A stretch of 64,000 nt of DNA from Niastella populi (GTDB taxonomy: Bacteria > Bacteroidota > Bacteroidia > Chitinophagales > Chitinophagaceae): positions 25,339 through 89,338 of the forward strand of contig NZ_LWBP01000200.1 of the NCBI RefSeq assembly GCF_002078015.1. The letters run 5' to 3'. A program made the position numbers and the translations under genes. Positions 18,771 to 27,848 of this stretch are shown here, one piece after another. How positions within the stretch are numbered: the stretch's first letter is position 1; every line of letters starts with the position of its first letter. The notes below the pieces were generated by a model. It was not told the origin of the DNA and ran no database searches. It saw only the letters and a program-made list of their open reading frames with translations.

Positions 18771-19076
18771 AGCAACTCCATTATAAGCCGTAGTCAACAA
18801 ATCAACTAACATTGCTTTTTTAACCTTCTTCAGGTCAACTAAAGTCCAGCCCTGTTTTCCCCATTTGTTATCGACGGGGTAAATGATTGTCTTGTCAAAC
18901 GCGCAAAAGACCGACTGGTCAATCTCCGACAGCTTAACGCAAATGATATGGCTGTCGGGCGCATGGGTGGCAAAGATCTTTTTCTTCACCCGGTAAGATG
19001 ACTTTTCAAAATGCGGTTGTTCTTCCGTACCCGGAAAAGAAAGCGCCAGTTGTTTGAAGGTATTTATAGCAACCAT
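18723..19076 (-). CDS. MmcQ/YjbR family protein
   Basis: 117 residues. YjbR fold: LALSFPGTEEQPHFEKSSYRVKKKIFAT at the N-terminus and DNKWGKQGWTLVDLKKV in the middle. Small cytoplasmic, CyaY-like DNA-binding fold; function poorly known. Starts 14 bp after iscA on the same strand, so an operon. The last 12 residues (ATRQQGIKAKRS) are encoded by an octamer repeat array, so the native C-terminus has been replaced or extended. Confidence 0.88.
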   Translation of the reverse strand: MVAINTFKQLALSFPGTEEQPHFEKSSYRVKKKIFATHAPDSHIICVKLSEIDQSVFCAFDKTIIYPVDNKWGKQGWTLVDLKKVKKAMLVDLLTTAYNGVAVDKATRQQGIKAKRS

Positions 19077-19090
19077 AAAAGTGTAAGTGC

Positions 19091-19435
19091 CTACACGGCA
19101 AACGAAGTACCGCAGCCGCAGGTTTTGCTGGCATTGGGATTACTGAACGTGAACCCGCGGGCATTTAAACCCTCGGCCCAGTCAATTTGCATTCCCATCA
19201 GGTAAATGCCATGCATTTTATTCATGATAAAGGTTTGTCCTTCGAACTCAAATACCTCATCATCTGCTGTTTTATCGTCGAAACCCAAAATATAAGAAAG
19301 GCCCGAACATCCACCCCCTTTCACACCAATTCGTAAGAATTTGGTTGTATCGAACTCCGGGGCGCTCATCAGGCGACGGATCTCAGCCAGGGCGCCGGCA
19401 GTAAAACTCACAGGAACAGCCATTGTCATATCCAT
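19091..19435 (-). CDS. HesB/IscA family iron-sulfur cluster carrier
   Basis: 114 residues. A-type carrier that receives Fe-S clusters from the scaffold and hands them to apoproteins. The three conserved cysteines are present: Cys43 in GGGCSGLSY and Cys106/Cys108 in TCGCGTSF. Start is ATG 19433-19435 or the ATG four codons later (MAVPVSF). A -7 box (TAATTTTG) is 21 bp upstream. Confidence 0.94.
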   Translation of the reverse strand: MDMTMAVPVSFTAGALAEIRRLMSAPEFDTTKFLRIGVKGGGCSGLSYILGFDDKTADDEVFEFEGQTFIMNKMHGIYLMGMQIDWAEGLNARGFTFSNPNASKTCGCGTSFAV

Positions 19436-19455
19436 ACTCGAATCGTTTATTATTG

Positions 19456-19463
19456 CAAAATTA
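19456..19463 (-). promoter_or_regulatory. -7 box of the iscA-yjbR operon
   Basis: Minus-strand TAATTTTG; no -33 TTG seen. Confidence 0.4.
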
Positions 19464-19539
19464 CGATAAAATCCGGTTACCGGGTTGCTGGCACCAGTTG
19501 CCGGGCATTGGAAAAGAGTAATTTACAAGATAGTGACAA

Positions 19540-19850
19540 AGAACCGGTTACAAGTGTGTTGCAGGTTCAGATCTCGTGCAAGGTCCTGAAAGCAGGAGGT
19601 TCCATCTTTTGTAACAAAAAAACAGCGATCAGCCCGGTAAGCAGCATGTCCGGGTTCCCGGAAGGGCTTCCCGAAAATAAAACCCTGCAACCCCGCAGAG
19701 CGGGGCAAGCTCTGTAACCTGTAATCTGACACCCGCCTTCCCGGCAACCGGTGCCTGGTAACCGGTAACTGGAAACAGCCAACCGGTAACTTCCTGTAAT
19801 TATACTAGTTGTGTAAGTTCTACGTTTAAGCAACCAACTGGTAATATCTG
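19540..19850 (+). repeat. Degenerate word array with hairpin element copy 4
   Basis: Part of a 496-bp gap between divergent genes. CCCCGCAGAGCGGGG (stem CCCCGC/GCGGGG, 19691-19705) then CAAGCTCTGTAACCTG; then AACCGG-type words (AACCGGTGCC, TAACCGGTAACTGG, CAACCGGTAACTTCC) up to about 19798. No gene or RNA recognised in the gap. Confidence 0.6.
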
Positions 19851-19872
19851 ATAACTTAAATTAAAAACTTTC

Positions 19873-19896
19873 CTCCCCCTTCAGGGGGTTGGGGGG
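19873..19896. repeat. REP-like element, copy 2
   Basis: CTCCCCCTTCAGGGGG-TTGGGGGG, the partner of 7369-7393. As there, it lies just before a gene start, here overlapping the region upstream of a -7 box TATTTTTG (19905-19912). Confidence 0.7.
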
Positions 19897-19931
19897 TTAA
19901 ACTGTATTTTTGTTAACCTAAAACCTATTTA

Positions 19932-20480
19932 ATGTATTTATTGGAACTGACGTCCACCCAAATGACAATATCCATTGTAATTGCCCTTGTCCTCGGCGGC
20001 GCCCTCGCTTTTTTGTTTTGGAAACAGCGTAAAGAAGCAAAAGAATTGCTCGAAAAGCACGAACAACAAAAAGCAGCCGCAGCCCCCCAATCTACTCAAC
20101 CGCTTCAACTACAGGCCTACGAACGCCTGATGTTACTGGTAGACCGCATTGCATTGCCCAACCTTATTGGCCGCACCGCTTCAGCCGGATTAAGCTCCCG
20201 CGATATGCAAATGCTGTTAATACAGCAAATACGCCAGGAATTCGAATATAATGTTACCCAGCAGATCTATGTTACCCAGGAATCATGGGAAGCGGTTCGC
20301 AACCTGAAAGATCAAAACCTGCTCATCATAAACCAGATCGCTTCTTTCCTTCCGGCCGATGCCACCGGGCAGGACCTCAGCCGCAGCATTCTCGAAATGC
20401 TGATGCAAAACCCCAAGGCCTCTTTGCATAATGTGGTGGCTGACGTGCTGAGCTATGAAGCTAAAAAGTTAATGGTGTAA
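19932..20480 (+). CDS. Membrane-anchored protein, conserved in Bacteroidota, function unknown
   Basis: 182 residues. One N-terminal membrane helix (about 13-31, ISIVIALVLGGALAFLFW), a charged coiled-coil linker (QRKEAKELLEKHEQQK), then a helical cytoplasmic domain (about 62-180) with AYERLMLLVDRI and LLIQQIRQEFEYNVTQQIYVT. I know this type of protein only from its place beside methylmalonyl-CoA mutase in this phylum; no activity can be read. It starts 19 bp after a -7 box TATTTTTG. The mutase begins 37 bp downstream. Confidence 0.8.
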   Translation: MYLLELTSTQMTISIVIALVLGGALAFLFWKQRKEAKELLEKHEQQKAAAAPQSTQPLQLQAYERLMLLVDRIALPNLIGRTASAGLSSRDMQMLLIQQIRQEFEYNVTQQIYVTQESWEAVRNLKDQNLLIINQIASFLPADATGQDLSRSILEMLMQNPKASLHNVVADVLSYEAKKLMV

Positions 20481-20517
20481 ACATTTCGAATAAGGGAGAA
20501 GAAGTAAGAAAACAGCT

Positions 20518-22080
20518 ATGCCAGATAAAAAGATATATACCGATAGCGCCATAGAAATAAAGGAACTGTACACCCCTTCCGATGTACCGGCGGGCAGCCG
20601 GCAGGAAATGCCCGGACAATTCCCCTTTACCCGGGGCGTACAGGAAGATATGTACCGCGGTAAACTATGGACCATGCGCCAGTACGCAGGGTTCAGTACC
20701 GCCGAAGAAAGCAATAAACGATATCACTACCTGTTATCACAGGGGGTAATGGGTTTAAGCGTGGCCTTCGACCTGCCCACACAAATAGGGTACGACAGCG
20801 ACCATGCCCTTGCCGAAGGTGAGGTGGGTAAGGTAGGCGTGGCCATCGACAGTATAGAAGACATGCAAACGCTGTTCAGCGGCATACAACTGGAAGAGGT
20901 TTCCACCTCCATGACCATTAACGCCACCGCCTATATTCTACTCTCCTTTTATGTGGCGCTGGCAAAAAAACAGGGCGCCGATCTGAAAAAGATAACCGGC
21001 ACCATTCAGAACGATATATTAAAAGAGTACGCGGCCCGGGGTACCTATATCTATCCCCCCCAGCCTTCCATGCGCATCATAACCGATATTTTCGAGTATT
21101 GCAGCAAAGACCTGCCGAAATGGAACACCATCTCTATTTCGGGTTATCATATTCGTGAGGCCGGCAGTACCGCCGTTCAGGAGATCGCGTTTACCTTAAG
21201 CAACGGAAAGGCATATGTAAAAGCGGCGTTGGAAAAGGGCCTCGACATCAACGTATTTGGCCGCCGGCTTTCGTTCTTTTTTAATTCGCATAATAACCTG
21301 TTTGAAGAAATAGCCAAGTTCAGGGCAGCCCGCCGCATGTGGGCCAATATAATGAAAGAACTGGGCGCTACCGACCCAAAGGCCATGATGCTGCGCTTTC
21401 ATAGCCAAACCGGCGGAAGCACCTTAACGGCCCAACAACCGCAAAACAATATTGCCCGGGTAACCGTACAAACGCTGGCCGCTGTTTTGGGCGGAACCCA
21501 GTCATTGCACACCAACGGGTTCGATGAGGCGCTGAGCCTGCCTACGGAAGAAGCGGCTCGCATTGCCTTACGTACCCAGCAGATCGTTGCCTTTGAAAGC
21601 GGCGCCGCCGATACCGTCGATCCGCTCGCCGGCTCATATTACGTAGAAGCGCTGACCAGCGAAATAGAACAAAAAGCCTATGAGCTTATTGCCACCATCG
21701 ACGCTATGGGCGGCGCTGTGTCGGCCATCGAGGAAGGGTTTATTCAGGATGCCATCGCCCGCAGTTCTTACGACTACCAGCGCAAAGTTGAAAGCGGCGA
21801 AAAGATCATTGTAGGCGTCAACAAATTCCAATCAAAAGAAAAAGATACTACGCCTGTTTTTAAAATAGACGACTCCATTCGCCAGGTGCAAAGTCAGAAA
21901 CTGGCGCAGCTGCGCAATAACCGCGACCCCGCCAAATGCGACCAGGTGTTGCAATACCTGAGCGACAAAGCCACTTCGGGCGAGAACATCATGCCCACCG
22001 TTATTGAGGCCGTTGAACACAAGTGCACCTTAGGTGAAATTGCCGATACGTTAAGGGAGGTGTTTGGGGAATACAGGTAA
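20518..22080 (+). CDS. Methylmalonyl-CoA mutase, catalytic (large) subunit
   Basis: 520 residues. The TIM-barrel half of the coenzyme-B12 mutase that interconverts methylmalonyl-CoA and succinyl-CoA. Recognisable: [91 protein letters not shown], and [14 protein letters not shown]. The Tyr of RQYAGFST and the Arg of YAARGTYI correspond, by my alignment from memory, to Tyr89 and Arg207 of the Propionibacterium enzyme, favouring methylmalonyl- over isobutyryl-CoA. The protein ends before any B12-binding domain (no DxHxxG), so a separate small subunit must exist; none is in the window. Confidence 0.93.
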   Translation: MPDKKIYTDSAIEIKELYTPSDVPAGSRQEMPGQFPFTRGVQEDMYRGKLWTMRQYAGFSTAEESNKRYHYLLSQGVMGLSVAFDLPTQIGYDSDHALAEGEVGKVGVAIDSIEDMQTLFSGIQLEEVSTSMTINATAYILLSFYVALAKKQGADLKKITGTIQNDILKEYAARGTYIYPPQPSMRIITDIFEYCSKDLPKWNTISISGYHIREAGSTAVQEIAFTLSNGKAYVKAALEKGLDINVFGRRLSFFFNSHNNLFEEIAKFRAARRMWANIMKELGATDPKAMMLRFHSQTGGSTLTAQQPQNNIARVTVQTLAAVLGGTQSLHTNGFDEALSLPTEEAARIALRTQQIVAFESGAADTVDPLAGSYYVEALTSEIEQKAYELIATIDAMGGAVSAIEEGFIQDAIARSSYDYQRKVESGEKIIVGVNKFQSKEKDTTPVFKIDDSIRQVQSQKLAQLRNNRDPAKCDQVLQYLSDKATSGENIMPTVIEAVEHKCTLGEIADTLREVFGEYR

Positions 22081-22240
22081 ACTAATGTGATAATTCGATA
22101 ATGGGATAATGTGATAATGGAATACAGATAGCGAATGGGGAAATGGGATAATTCGATAATGGGATAATGGAATACAGATGGCCAATGTGCTAATGGGATA
22201 ATTTGCTACTCCCGCAGAGCGGGACAAGTTGCGCTAATTG
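22081..22240 (+). repeat. TGTGATAA/TTCGATAA array with hairpin element copy 5
   Basis: Two similar blocks (about 22083-22128 and 22140-22180) of TGTGATAA/TTCGATAA/TGGGATAA words, each closed by GGAATACAGAT, then TCCCGC-AGA-GCGGGACAAG (22210-22227) and TTGCGCTAATTG. It begins right after the mutase stop. Confidence 0.88.
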
Positions 22241-22295
22241 AAAACAGCTTAAGTGCGGCCAAAACGTAAATAAACAGCTATAAGCTATACTGTCG

Positions 22296-22318
22296 GCAGG
22301 GTCACCCCTGCTTTTTTT
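22296..22318 (+). terminator. Rho-independent terminator after the mutase gene
   Basis: Stem GCAGGG/CCCTGC, loop TCAC, then seven T. It lies 215 bp after the stop codon, beyond the repeat array, so the array would be part of the mRNA. Confidence 0.88.
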
Positions 22319-22319
22319 A

Positions 22320-22388
22320 TGCCCTTAAGATTCTGAACCAGATAAGCGCGGGAGGGTTCCTCCCTTGTCTGGCGCGGGTTTCAGGGCA
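22320..22388 (+). other. Candidate structured RNA or complex hairpin
   Basis: Four helices nest in order: TGCCC/GGGCA (22320-22324 with 22384-22388), TGAA/TTCA, CCAGA/TCTGG (22338-22342 with 22368-22372) and GGGAGG/CCTCCC (22350-22355 with 22359-22364, loop GTT). GCGCGGG occurs in both flanks of the inner part. No coding frame fits. Confidence 0.4.
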
Positions 22389-22420
22389 TTCACTTCCTGT
22401 CTTCCTAGGGAAAAGCAATA

Positions 22421-22503
22421 GATATCCCGGAGATATCCCCGATATATCCCGGATATAAGACCGATATATTTCGGCTTTAATAAGCACCGGGATATCCCGG
22501 GAT
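22421..22503. repeat. Degenerate 9- to 11-bp GATATCCC array
   Basis: GATATCCCGGA, GATATCCCC, GATATATCCCG, GATATAAGACC, GATATATTTCGG in tandem, closed by the perfect 14-bp palindrome CCGGGATATCCCGG (22487-22500). A hairpin GGTAACAGG/CCTGTACC followed by CGGTTTTTA (22530-22560) lies downstream, possibly a terminator. The remainder to 22627 shows nothing. Confidence 0.65.
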
Positions 22504-22627
22504 CATCTCTTTAATATCTATAAAAATTCGGTAACAGGGTATGCCTGTACCCGGTTTTTACATTATACAAACGGGATGTACAACCCGGTTCAATGTTGCC
22601 AAATGCGGCTGTGCGCCATTGATCATG

Positions 22628-23806
22628 TCACCACACAAACTTTTTGCTGCTGGTTAGCTTATTGCCCGCCAGGCGAATTACATAAACCCCATGCCCAAGG
22701 GCGTTCAAAGGCAATGTAATAACGTGTGTTCCGGCATCCATTTCAACGGAACGCTGCTGCAGAATGGCCCCGTTAAGGCCAATGATCGACAGCCTGTACG
22801 TGCCCTTCTCAGGCGCCTGCAATGCGGTCAGCAGCGATTGGCCCTGAATGGAGGTATAGCCGATCTGCGCCTGCGTGGCGGCCTTGTTACCGATCTTTAC
22901 TACAGGTGAGAAGAACGTTTGTCCCGATGGCTGTATGCCCTGCACCCGGTAGTACAACGGCTGTGCAACAACCGGCACCTGGTTATCAGTGTAATTATAA
23001 GCGTTTGACGTTTTGTATTCCTTTTCAGTGATGTTATTCAGGGTGGTAAAATCAAAACCGTTAACAGAGCGCTGTACATTGAATGAAGTTCCCGCCTCCA
23101 CATTATTCATTTGCCATTTTACAGCAATGCTTTTTTCGTTATTCCGCACGGCCTGTATACCGGTAAGGTTTACAGGCAACACCGCGCCAATGCCCTGGAT
23201 GCTGATATCATCAAGAACCACCCGGCTGAGGCCGCCACCGCTCGACACAGTGGCATTAAAACCATATAAACGAAAGGTAACAGGTATATAAACATGCAAA
23301 AAGCCGCTGCCAAGTGTAACCGTATAATTGTTGTAGCTGCTGGTTAAACTGCTTGTACCGAGGTCTGCGGCATAACCATCCAGGCTTGAACGCAGGCTCC
23401 AGCTATTGGGCCCCGAACCCGATGAGCCGGTGGTACTACGGCGCATGCGCAAAACAATGCTCGTTATATCGAGTTGGTAACCGGCATTCGGGCTTATCGT
23501 GAATTGTAAATAATAAGTGGGATCCGGAACGGTGGATGACGGCCAGCCACCTTCGCCAAAATATTCCGAAGCACCATGATACGTTCTGGTGGGAATAGCG
23601 GCGCTGAAATCGGCATTGGAAACTGTATTATATGTATTGCCGGTGCCTGTAGTTGAACCGGTGAAGTTCCAGTGGCCTATCGTTTGCGACAGGCAGGGTA
23701 GAACGATCATCGAATGCAGCATTACACTGCAAACATACTTACCAATGCGGCACAACCTTGCCGGTCGGCCATTGGCAATGGCGGTTTTCAAAACAGGGAC
23801 GGTCAT
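22628..23806 (-). CDS. Secreted T9SS cargo protein of unknown function
   Basis: 392 residues. Hydrophobic N-terminal segment ending about residue 41 (LHSMIVLPCLSQ) acts as the export signal; the natural start may be the ATG at residue 29 or the first one. The middle (about 42-215) is beta-rich and Ser/Thr/Gly-rich, like the lectin-like or LTD-type domains of exported proteins. The part about 217-300 is fibronectin-III-like (AVKWQMNNVEAGTSFNVQRSVNG). The end (about 310-392, LSIIGLNGAILQQRSVEM to KKFVW) is a type A T9SS sorting domain, which sends the protein through the gliding/PorSS secretion machine to the cell surface. Confidence 0.85.
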   Translation of the reverse strand: MTVPVLKTAIANGRPARLCRIGKYVCSVMLHSMIVLPCLSQTIGHWNFTGSTTGTGNTYNTVSNADFSAAIPTRTYHGASEYFGEGGWPSSTVPDPTYYLQFTISPNAGYQLDITSIVLRMRRSTTGSSGSGPNSWSLRSSLDGYAADLGTSSLTSSYNNYTVTLGSGFLHVYIPVTFRLYGFNATVSSGGGLSRVVLDDISIQGIGAVLPVNLTGIQAVRNNEKSIAVKWQMNNVEAGTSFNVQRSVNGFDFTTLNNITEKEYKTSNAYNYTDNQVPVVAQPLYYRVQGIQPSGQTFFSPVVKIGNKAATQAQIGYTSIQGQSLLTALQAPEKGTYRLSIIGLNGAILQQRSVEMDAGTHVITLPLNALGHGVYVIRLAGNKLTSSKKFVW

Positions 23807-23985
23807 TTTGGGGTCGGGTTTTCGGGATTAAACACTTAATAAACGTTAAATATATCTACTTATTACATGTTTTACCTCAAGCGATTGCAATCATGATAAG
23901 TGCTATATAAAGTAGATTAAAAATCATATGTTTAGTAAGGGTTCCCACTCGTGATTTTTTTCTACATTCAGCAAAATAATTAAGC

Positions 23986-25320
23986 ATGCAGCCAAAACGA
24001 TCAACCCGGTGGGTACTGCTACCTGTCTTGCTTATCATGGCCTCAGCCATAGCACAGGGCCAGTCGAACAAAGCGTCGAAATCTGCCGGTACGGCCATCG
24101 ATCAAAAAGCCGCAGCCATTCTGCCCCGGGTAATTGAATGGCGCCGTTACCTGCACCAGCATCCCGAACTATCGAACCGCGAATACAAGACTGCTGAATA
24201 CATTGCCGCTCATTTGAAGCAACTGGGGCTCGAGGTGCAAACCGGCATAGCAAAAACCGGTATTGTGGCCATATTGCGGGGCGGGCAACCGGGGCCTGTT
24301 GTAGCCCTACGCGCCGACATGGATGCATTGCCGGTCAAGGAACGCGTTGACCTCCCTTTCAAATCAACGGTAAGGGCCGAATACATGGGCGATACCGTTC
24401 CTGTTATGCATGCCTGCGGGCACGATAGCCATGTGGCTATGCTGATGGGCGCCGCAGAAGTATTGTCATCCATGAAAAAAGACGTTCCGGGCATTGTAAA
24501 GTTCTTTTTTCAGCCGGCAGAAGAAGGTCCGCCCGGAACTGAAGAAGGCGGTGCGCCGCTGATGGTGAAAGAAGGTTGTATGGATAATCCCAAAGTAGAT
24601 GCGGTATTCGGCATGCATATAGAGGCCGACATTGAAGCCGGGAGCTTCGAATACAAACCCGGCGCATTCATGGCTTCCTCCGACTGGTTTACGATTAACA
24701 TCAAAGGCAAACAAAGCCATGGGTCGCAACCCTGGAAAGGAATAGATCCTATTGTGACAGGCACGGAGATCGTAAATGCATTGCAAACCATTGTAAGCCG
24801 GCAATCGGAGCTTACCAAAGCGCCGGTAGTTGTTACAGTAGGCAAATTCCATAGCGGTGTTCGTGCGAATATTATTCCCGAAGAAGCAGTGCTGCAGGGT
24901 ACCATTCGAACGCTCGACAGCAAAATGCAAAAAGAAACCCATGACCGCATACGCAAAATAGCCACCACCATTGCCGATGCCATGGGCGCAACAGCCGAAG
25001 TGACCATCGATACCAAAACGCTGGTAACATACAATGACCCGGCATTGGTAAAAATGATGCTCCCTACGCTCGAAAGAACTGCCGGGAAGGAAAATGTAAG
25101 GGAACGCGAATGGGTAACCGGTGCAGAAGACTTCAGTTATTATGGCGAGAAGGCGCCTTCGTTCTTTATTTACTTTGGCGGCATGCCCAAAGGAACCGAC
25201 AGATCAAAAGCGCCGCCGCATCATACCCCCGATTTTTATATCGACGACAGCCGCCTCGATGTAGGTGTTAAGGCATTTTGTAACCTGGTGTTTGATTATG
25301 CCAGGAACGCAAAACGCTGA
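23986..25320 (+). CDS. Secreted M20D family metallo-amidohydrolase
   Basis: 444 residues with a signal peptide (about 1-25, SAIAQGQ), so the enzyme acts in the periplasm or outside. M20D signatures: WRRYLHQHPELSNREY, RADMDALPV, HACGHDSHVAMLMGAAEVL (metal His and Asp), FFFQPAEEGPPG (catalytic Glu pair), GMHIEADIEAG, and TGAEDFSYYGEKAPSFF with a late PPHHTPDF. The family cleaves N-acyl amino acids, aminobenzoyl-glutamate or IAA conjugates; substrate cannot be told. A perfect terminator follows. Confidence 0.93.
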   Translation: MQPKRSTRWVLLPVLLIMASAIAQGQSNKASKSAGTAIDQKAAAILPRVIEWRRYLHQHPELSNREYKTAEYIAAHLKQLGLEVQTGIAKTGIVAILRGGQPGPVVALRADMDALPVKERVDLPFKSTVRAEYMGDTVPVMHACGHDSHVAMLMGAAEVLSSMKKDVPGIVKFFFQPAEEGPPGTEEGGAPLMVKEGCMDNPKVDAVFGMHIEADIEAGSFEYKPGAFMASSDWFTINIKGKQSHGSQPWKGIDPIVTGTEIVNALQTIVSRQSELTKAPVVVTVGKFHSGVRANIIPEEAVLQGTIRTLDSKMQKETHDRIRKIATTIADAMGATAEVTIDTKTLVTYNDPALVKMMLPTLERTAGKENVREREWVTGAEDFSYYGEKAPSFFIYFGGMPKGTDRSKAPPHHTPDFYIDDSRLDVGVKAFCNLVFDYARNAKR

Positions 25321-25363
25321 ACGCTCAATGCTGAACGCGAAAACTCAACATACTGTTATAAAC

Positions 25364-25395
25364 AAAATGCCGGATGCGTGAACATCCGGCATTTT
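25364..25395. terminator. Bidirectional terminator between M20 gene and glnS
   Basis: Perfect 13-bp stem AAAATGCCGGATG/CATCCGGCATTTT, loop of six. A and T runs serve both convergent genes. Confidence 0.93.
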
Positions 25396-25436
25396 GTTTT
25401 ATGCGTTTGGCGTTATGCGTTCTGCGTTAAGCCTTC
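25396..25436. repeat. GCGTTTG heptamer array at the glnS 3' end
   Basis: GCGTTTG, GCGTTAT, GCGTTCT, GCGTTAA in 7-bp register (25402-25430). Reverse words TGAACGC/TCAATGC/TGAACGC lie on the other side of the terminator (25317-25340), so two arms flank the hairpin. The glnS stop lies in the array. Confidence 0.75.
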
Positions 25437-27109
25437 TTCGCTTCCTTCGCCCACGTATCCTTCAACGTAACCGTTCGGTTAAAGACCATTTTCTCTTCAG
25501 AAGTATCTTTATCCAAACAGAAATAGCCTTTGCGCAGGAACTGGCAACGATCGGCAAAGCGAATGTTCCTCAATGCGGGTTCGGCATAAGCCGTGGTGAT
25601 CGTTTGCAAAGAATTGGGATTGATATAATCCTTGAAATCGCCTTCTTCACTGGAAGGGTTTTCAACCTTGAACAACCGGTCGTACAGGCGCACTTCAACG
25701 CTGATGGCCTGTGCAACGCTTACCCAATGCAAAGTGCCTTTCACATGTATACCGGAGGTATCGGCATTGCTTTTACTTTCGGGTATATAGGTACAATGTA
25801 ACTCGGTTATTTTGCCATTACTGTCCTTCACCACTTCATCGCACTTGATGATGTAGGCGCTTTTCAGGCGAACCATTTGTCCCGGCGCCAGGCGGAAGAA
25901 CTTCTTGGGCGGGTTCTCCATAAAGTCTTCGCGTTCTATATACAATTCGCGGCTGAAAGGAATTTCGCGGTGCGTGGTGTTGGGATCTTCCGGGTTGTCT
26001 TCACTCTTCACTATTTCAAACGACCCATCGGCCGGGTAATTGGTGAGCACCACCTTTACCGGATCGAATACCACCATGCGGCGCAGGGCAATTTTGTTCA
26101 GGTGTTCGCGTACACAGAATTCCAGCAGCGATACATCGATCATATTGTCGCGTTTGGCAATACCAATACGCGTACAGAACTCCCGGATGCTTTCCGGCGT
26201 ATAACCTGCCCGGCGTAAACCCGAGATCGTTGGCATACGCGGATCGTCCCAGCCGCTTACGTATTTCTCATTCACCAGTTGCAGCAGTTTTCTTTTGCTG
26301 GTAACGGTGTAGCTCAAATTACGGCGGGCAAACTCATATTGATGCGAGGGATAGATCTCCAGTTTTTCTATCAGCCAGTCGTACAGCTCACGATGCGGCA
26401 CAAACTCCAAAGTACAAATGGAATGGGTAACGTTCTCGATAGAATCGCTTTGTCCATGCGCCATATCGTACATGGGATAAATGCACCATTTGTCGCCGGT
26501 ACGGTGGTGATGGGCATGTTTAATGCGGTATAATACAGGATCACGCATCAGCATGTTCACATGTGCCATATCTATTTTTGCACGCAGGGTACGGGAGCCA
26601 TCGGGAAACTCCCCGTTCTTCATGCGGGTAAACAGGTCGAGATTTTCTTCAACAGAGCGGGTACGAAAAGGGCTGTCCTTACCAGGTTCGGTAGGTGAGC
26701 CTTTCATGGCAGCTATCTGATCGGAAGTGGAGTCATCGACATACGCCAGTCCTTTTTCTATCAGTTTTACGGCGAATGCGTACATCTGGTCGAAGTAATC
26801 GGAAGCATACAATTCATTCTTCCACTCAAAACCCAGCCAGCGAACATCATCTTTGATGCTTTCTACATATTCGGTTTCCTCTGTAGTGGGGTTGGTATCG
26901 TCGAAACGAAGGTTGGTATACCCGGGAAACTTTTTGGTAAGACCGAAATTGAGGCAAATGCTCGAAGCATGGCCAATATGCAAATAACCATTGGGTTCGG
27001 GGGGGAAACGGGTGATAATGGATTTATACCTGCCCGACTTCAGATCCTCTTCAATGATCTCTTCTATAAAATTCAGACTTTTTTCTTCCGGAGTGTTGAT
27101 CTCTGCCAT
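25427..27109 (-). CDS. glnS: Glutaminyl-tRNA synthetase
   Basis: 560 residues. Class I enzyme that charges tRNA-Gln. The HIGH motif is in PPEPNGYLHIGHASS (about 37-51) and the KMSKS-like motif in VTSKRKL (about 274). Catalytic-domain segments FDDTNPTTE, YDMAHGQSDSIENVTHSICT and DWLIEKL are typical of GlnRS rather than GluRS, and the C-terminal beta-barrel anticodon domain (about 345-550) has VVFDPVKVVLTNYP. Presence of GlnRS argues for direct glutaminylation. A -7 box TAAATTTG lies 22 bp upstream of the start. Confidence 0.97.
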   Translation of the reverse strand: MAEINTPEEKSLNFIEEIIEEDLKSGRYKSIITRFPPEPNGYLHIGHASSICLNFGLTKKFPGYTNLRFDDTNPTTEETEYVESIKDDVRWLGFEWKNELYASDYFDQMYAFAVKLIEKGLAYVDDSTSDQIAAMKGSPTEPGKDSPFRTRSVEENLDLFTRMKNGEFPDGSRTLRAKIDMAHVNMLMRDPVLYRIKHAHHHRTGDKWCIYPMYDMAHGQSDSIENVTHSICTLEFVPHRELYDWLIEKLEIYPSHQYEFARRNLSYTVTSKRKLLQLVNEKYVSGWDDPRMPTISGLRRAGYTPESIREFCTRIGIAKRDNMIDVSLLEFCVREHLNKIALRRMVVFDPVKVVLTNYPADGSFEIVKSEDNPEDPNTTHREIPFSRELYIEREDFMENPPKKFFRLAPGQMVRLKSAYIIKCDEVVKDSNGKITELHCTYIPESKSNADTSGIHVKGTLHWVSVAQAISVEVRLYDRLFKVENPSSEEGDFKDYINPNSLQTITTAYAEPALRNIRFADRCQFLRKGYFCLDKDTSEEKMVFNRTVTLKDTWAKEAKKA

Positions 27110-27130
27110 AACTCAATAGATTGAATTTGG

Positions 27131-27138
27131 CAAATTTA
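27131..27138 (-). promoter_or_regulatory. -7 box of glnS
   Basis: Minus-strand TAAATTTG. No well-spaced -33 TTG. Confidence 0.45.
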
Positions 27139-27330
27139 ACGGAAATTAAGCAACCAGATGCGGCAGAAGCGCCAGTTATCGCAGGGATGGGAATTATATT
27201 TTCATGAGGCAGCAGCGTGCTGTTATCGGCTTCGTAGTGCCTGTACCAAACATTTATGCCGGGATCTGTTAGGCGGCGCATTTCAGGGTCCTGTACGCCG
27301 GAGCACCGAAAAGGACACCCCTTCCGGCGA

Positions 27331-27357
27331 GTTTCATTCCGATAAACGGAATGAAAC
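27331..27357. other. Perfect 11-bp inverted repeat between two genes
   Basis: GTTTCATTCCG/CGGAATGAAAC with loop ATAAA. It lies downstream of the small secreted protein on the minus strand and upstream of glnS. It lacks a T-run on either strand, so it is not a normal intrinsic terminator; an operator or RNA-processing hairpin is possible. Nothing else was recognised in 27139-27434. Confidence 0.5.
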
Positions 27358-27434
27358 TTATGGGCAGGTATGACAAAACAAATTCGTATTCCAAAAGATC
27401 TATAAGCAGCCATACTGCGCAAAAGCGTCAGCTA

Positions 27435-27848
27435 CTACATTCTTTTAACCAGGATCTGCTGAACCATCTTCGATTCGGTAGACAGTTCAAATTTGTGGCT
27501 GGTTTTTTCTTTGCTGTCACGGATGATGATAACCAGTTTGCCATTTTCAACCGGGGCTCTGAACACTTTGTTAAAGTTCTTGCCGGTAAAAGTAGCGCGG
27601 TACAGGTTGTCACCGGTAACATCATTCACCAGGATGTCGAAACGGCCACCATCGGCGTTGTCAAACTTTACATTGAAGTAAACCTGGCCTTCTTCCATTT
27701 TCAGGCATGATACCGTAGCGTTTTCATCATCTTCGTAAGTAGAATCAGAAATTTTAGCAGAGGCAGAAGTAACTGTTACTGTAACCGCCAGCAGGATAAA
27801 AGCAGTTTTCTTAACTAAAGAAAAGGCTTTGAGCATGATTGTTTTCAT
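27435..27848 (-). CDS. Small secreted beta-rich protein, function unknown
   Basis: 137 residues from ATG 27846-27848; an upstream in-frame ATG at 27938 would add 30 residues before an obvious signal peptide and is unlikely. Signal peptide about 1-30 (MKTIMLKAFSLVKKTAFILL, TSASA). The mature part (YFNVKFDNADGGRFDILVND, LYRATFTGKNFNKVFRAPVENGKLVIIIRD) resembles a single Ig-like/DUF-type beta sandwich seen in small periplasmic proteins of this phylum. No named function. Confidence 0.75.
   Translation of the reverse strand: MKTIMLKAFSLVKKTAFILLAVTVTVTSASAKISDSTYEDDENATVSCLKMEEGQVYFNVKFDNADGGRFDILVNDVTGDNLYRATFTGKNFNKVFRAPVENGKLVIIIRDSKEKTSHKFELSTESKMVQQILVKRM

Noticed and set aside
22487..22500. 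Palindrome CCGGGATATCCCGG as an insertion-sequence end
   Set aside because: No transposase and no matching second end; it continues the GATATCCC array.
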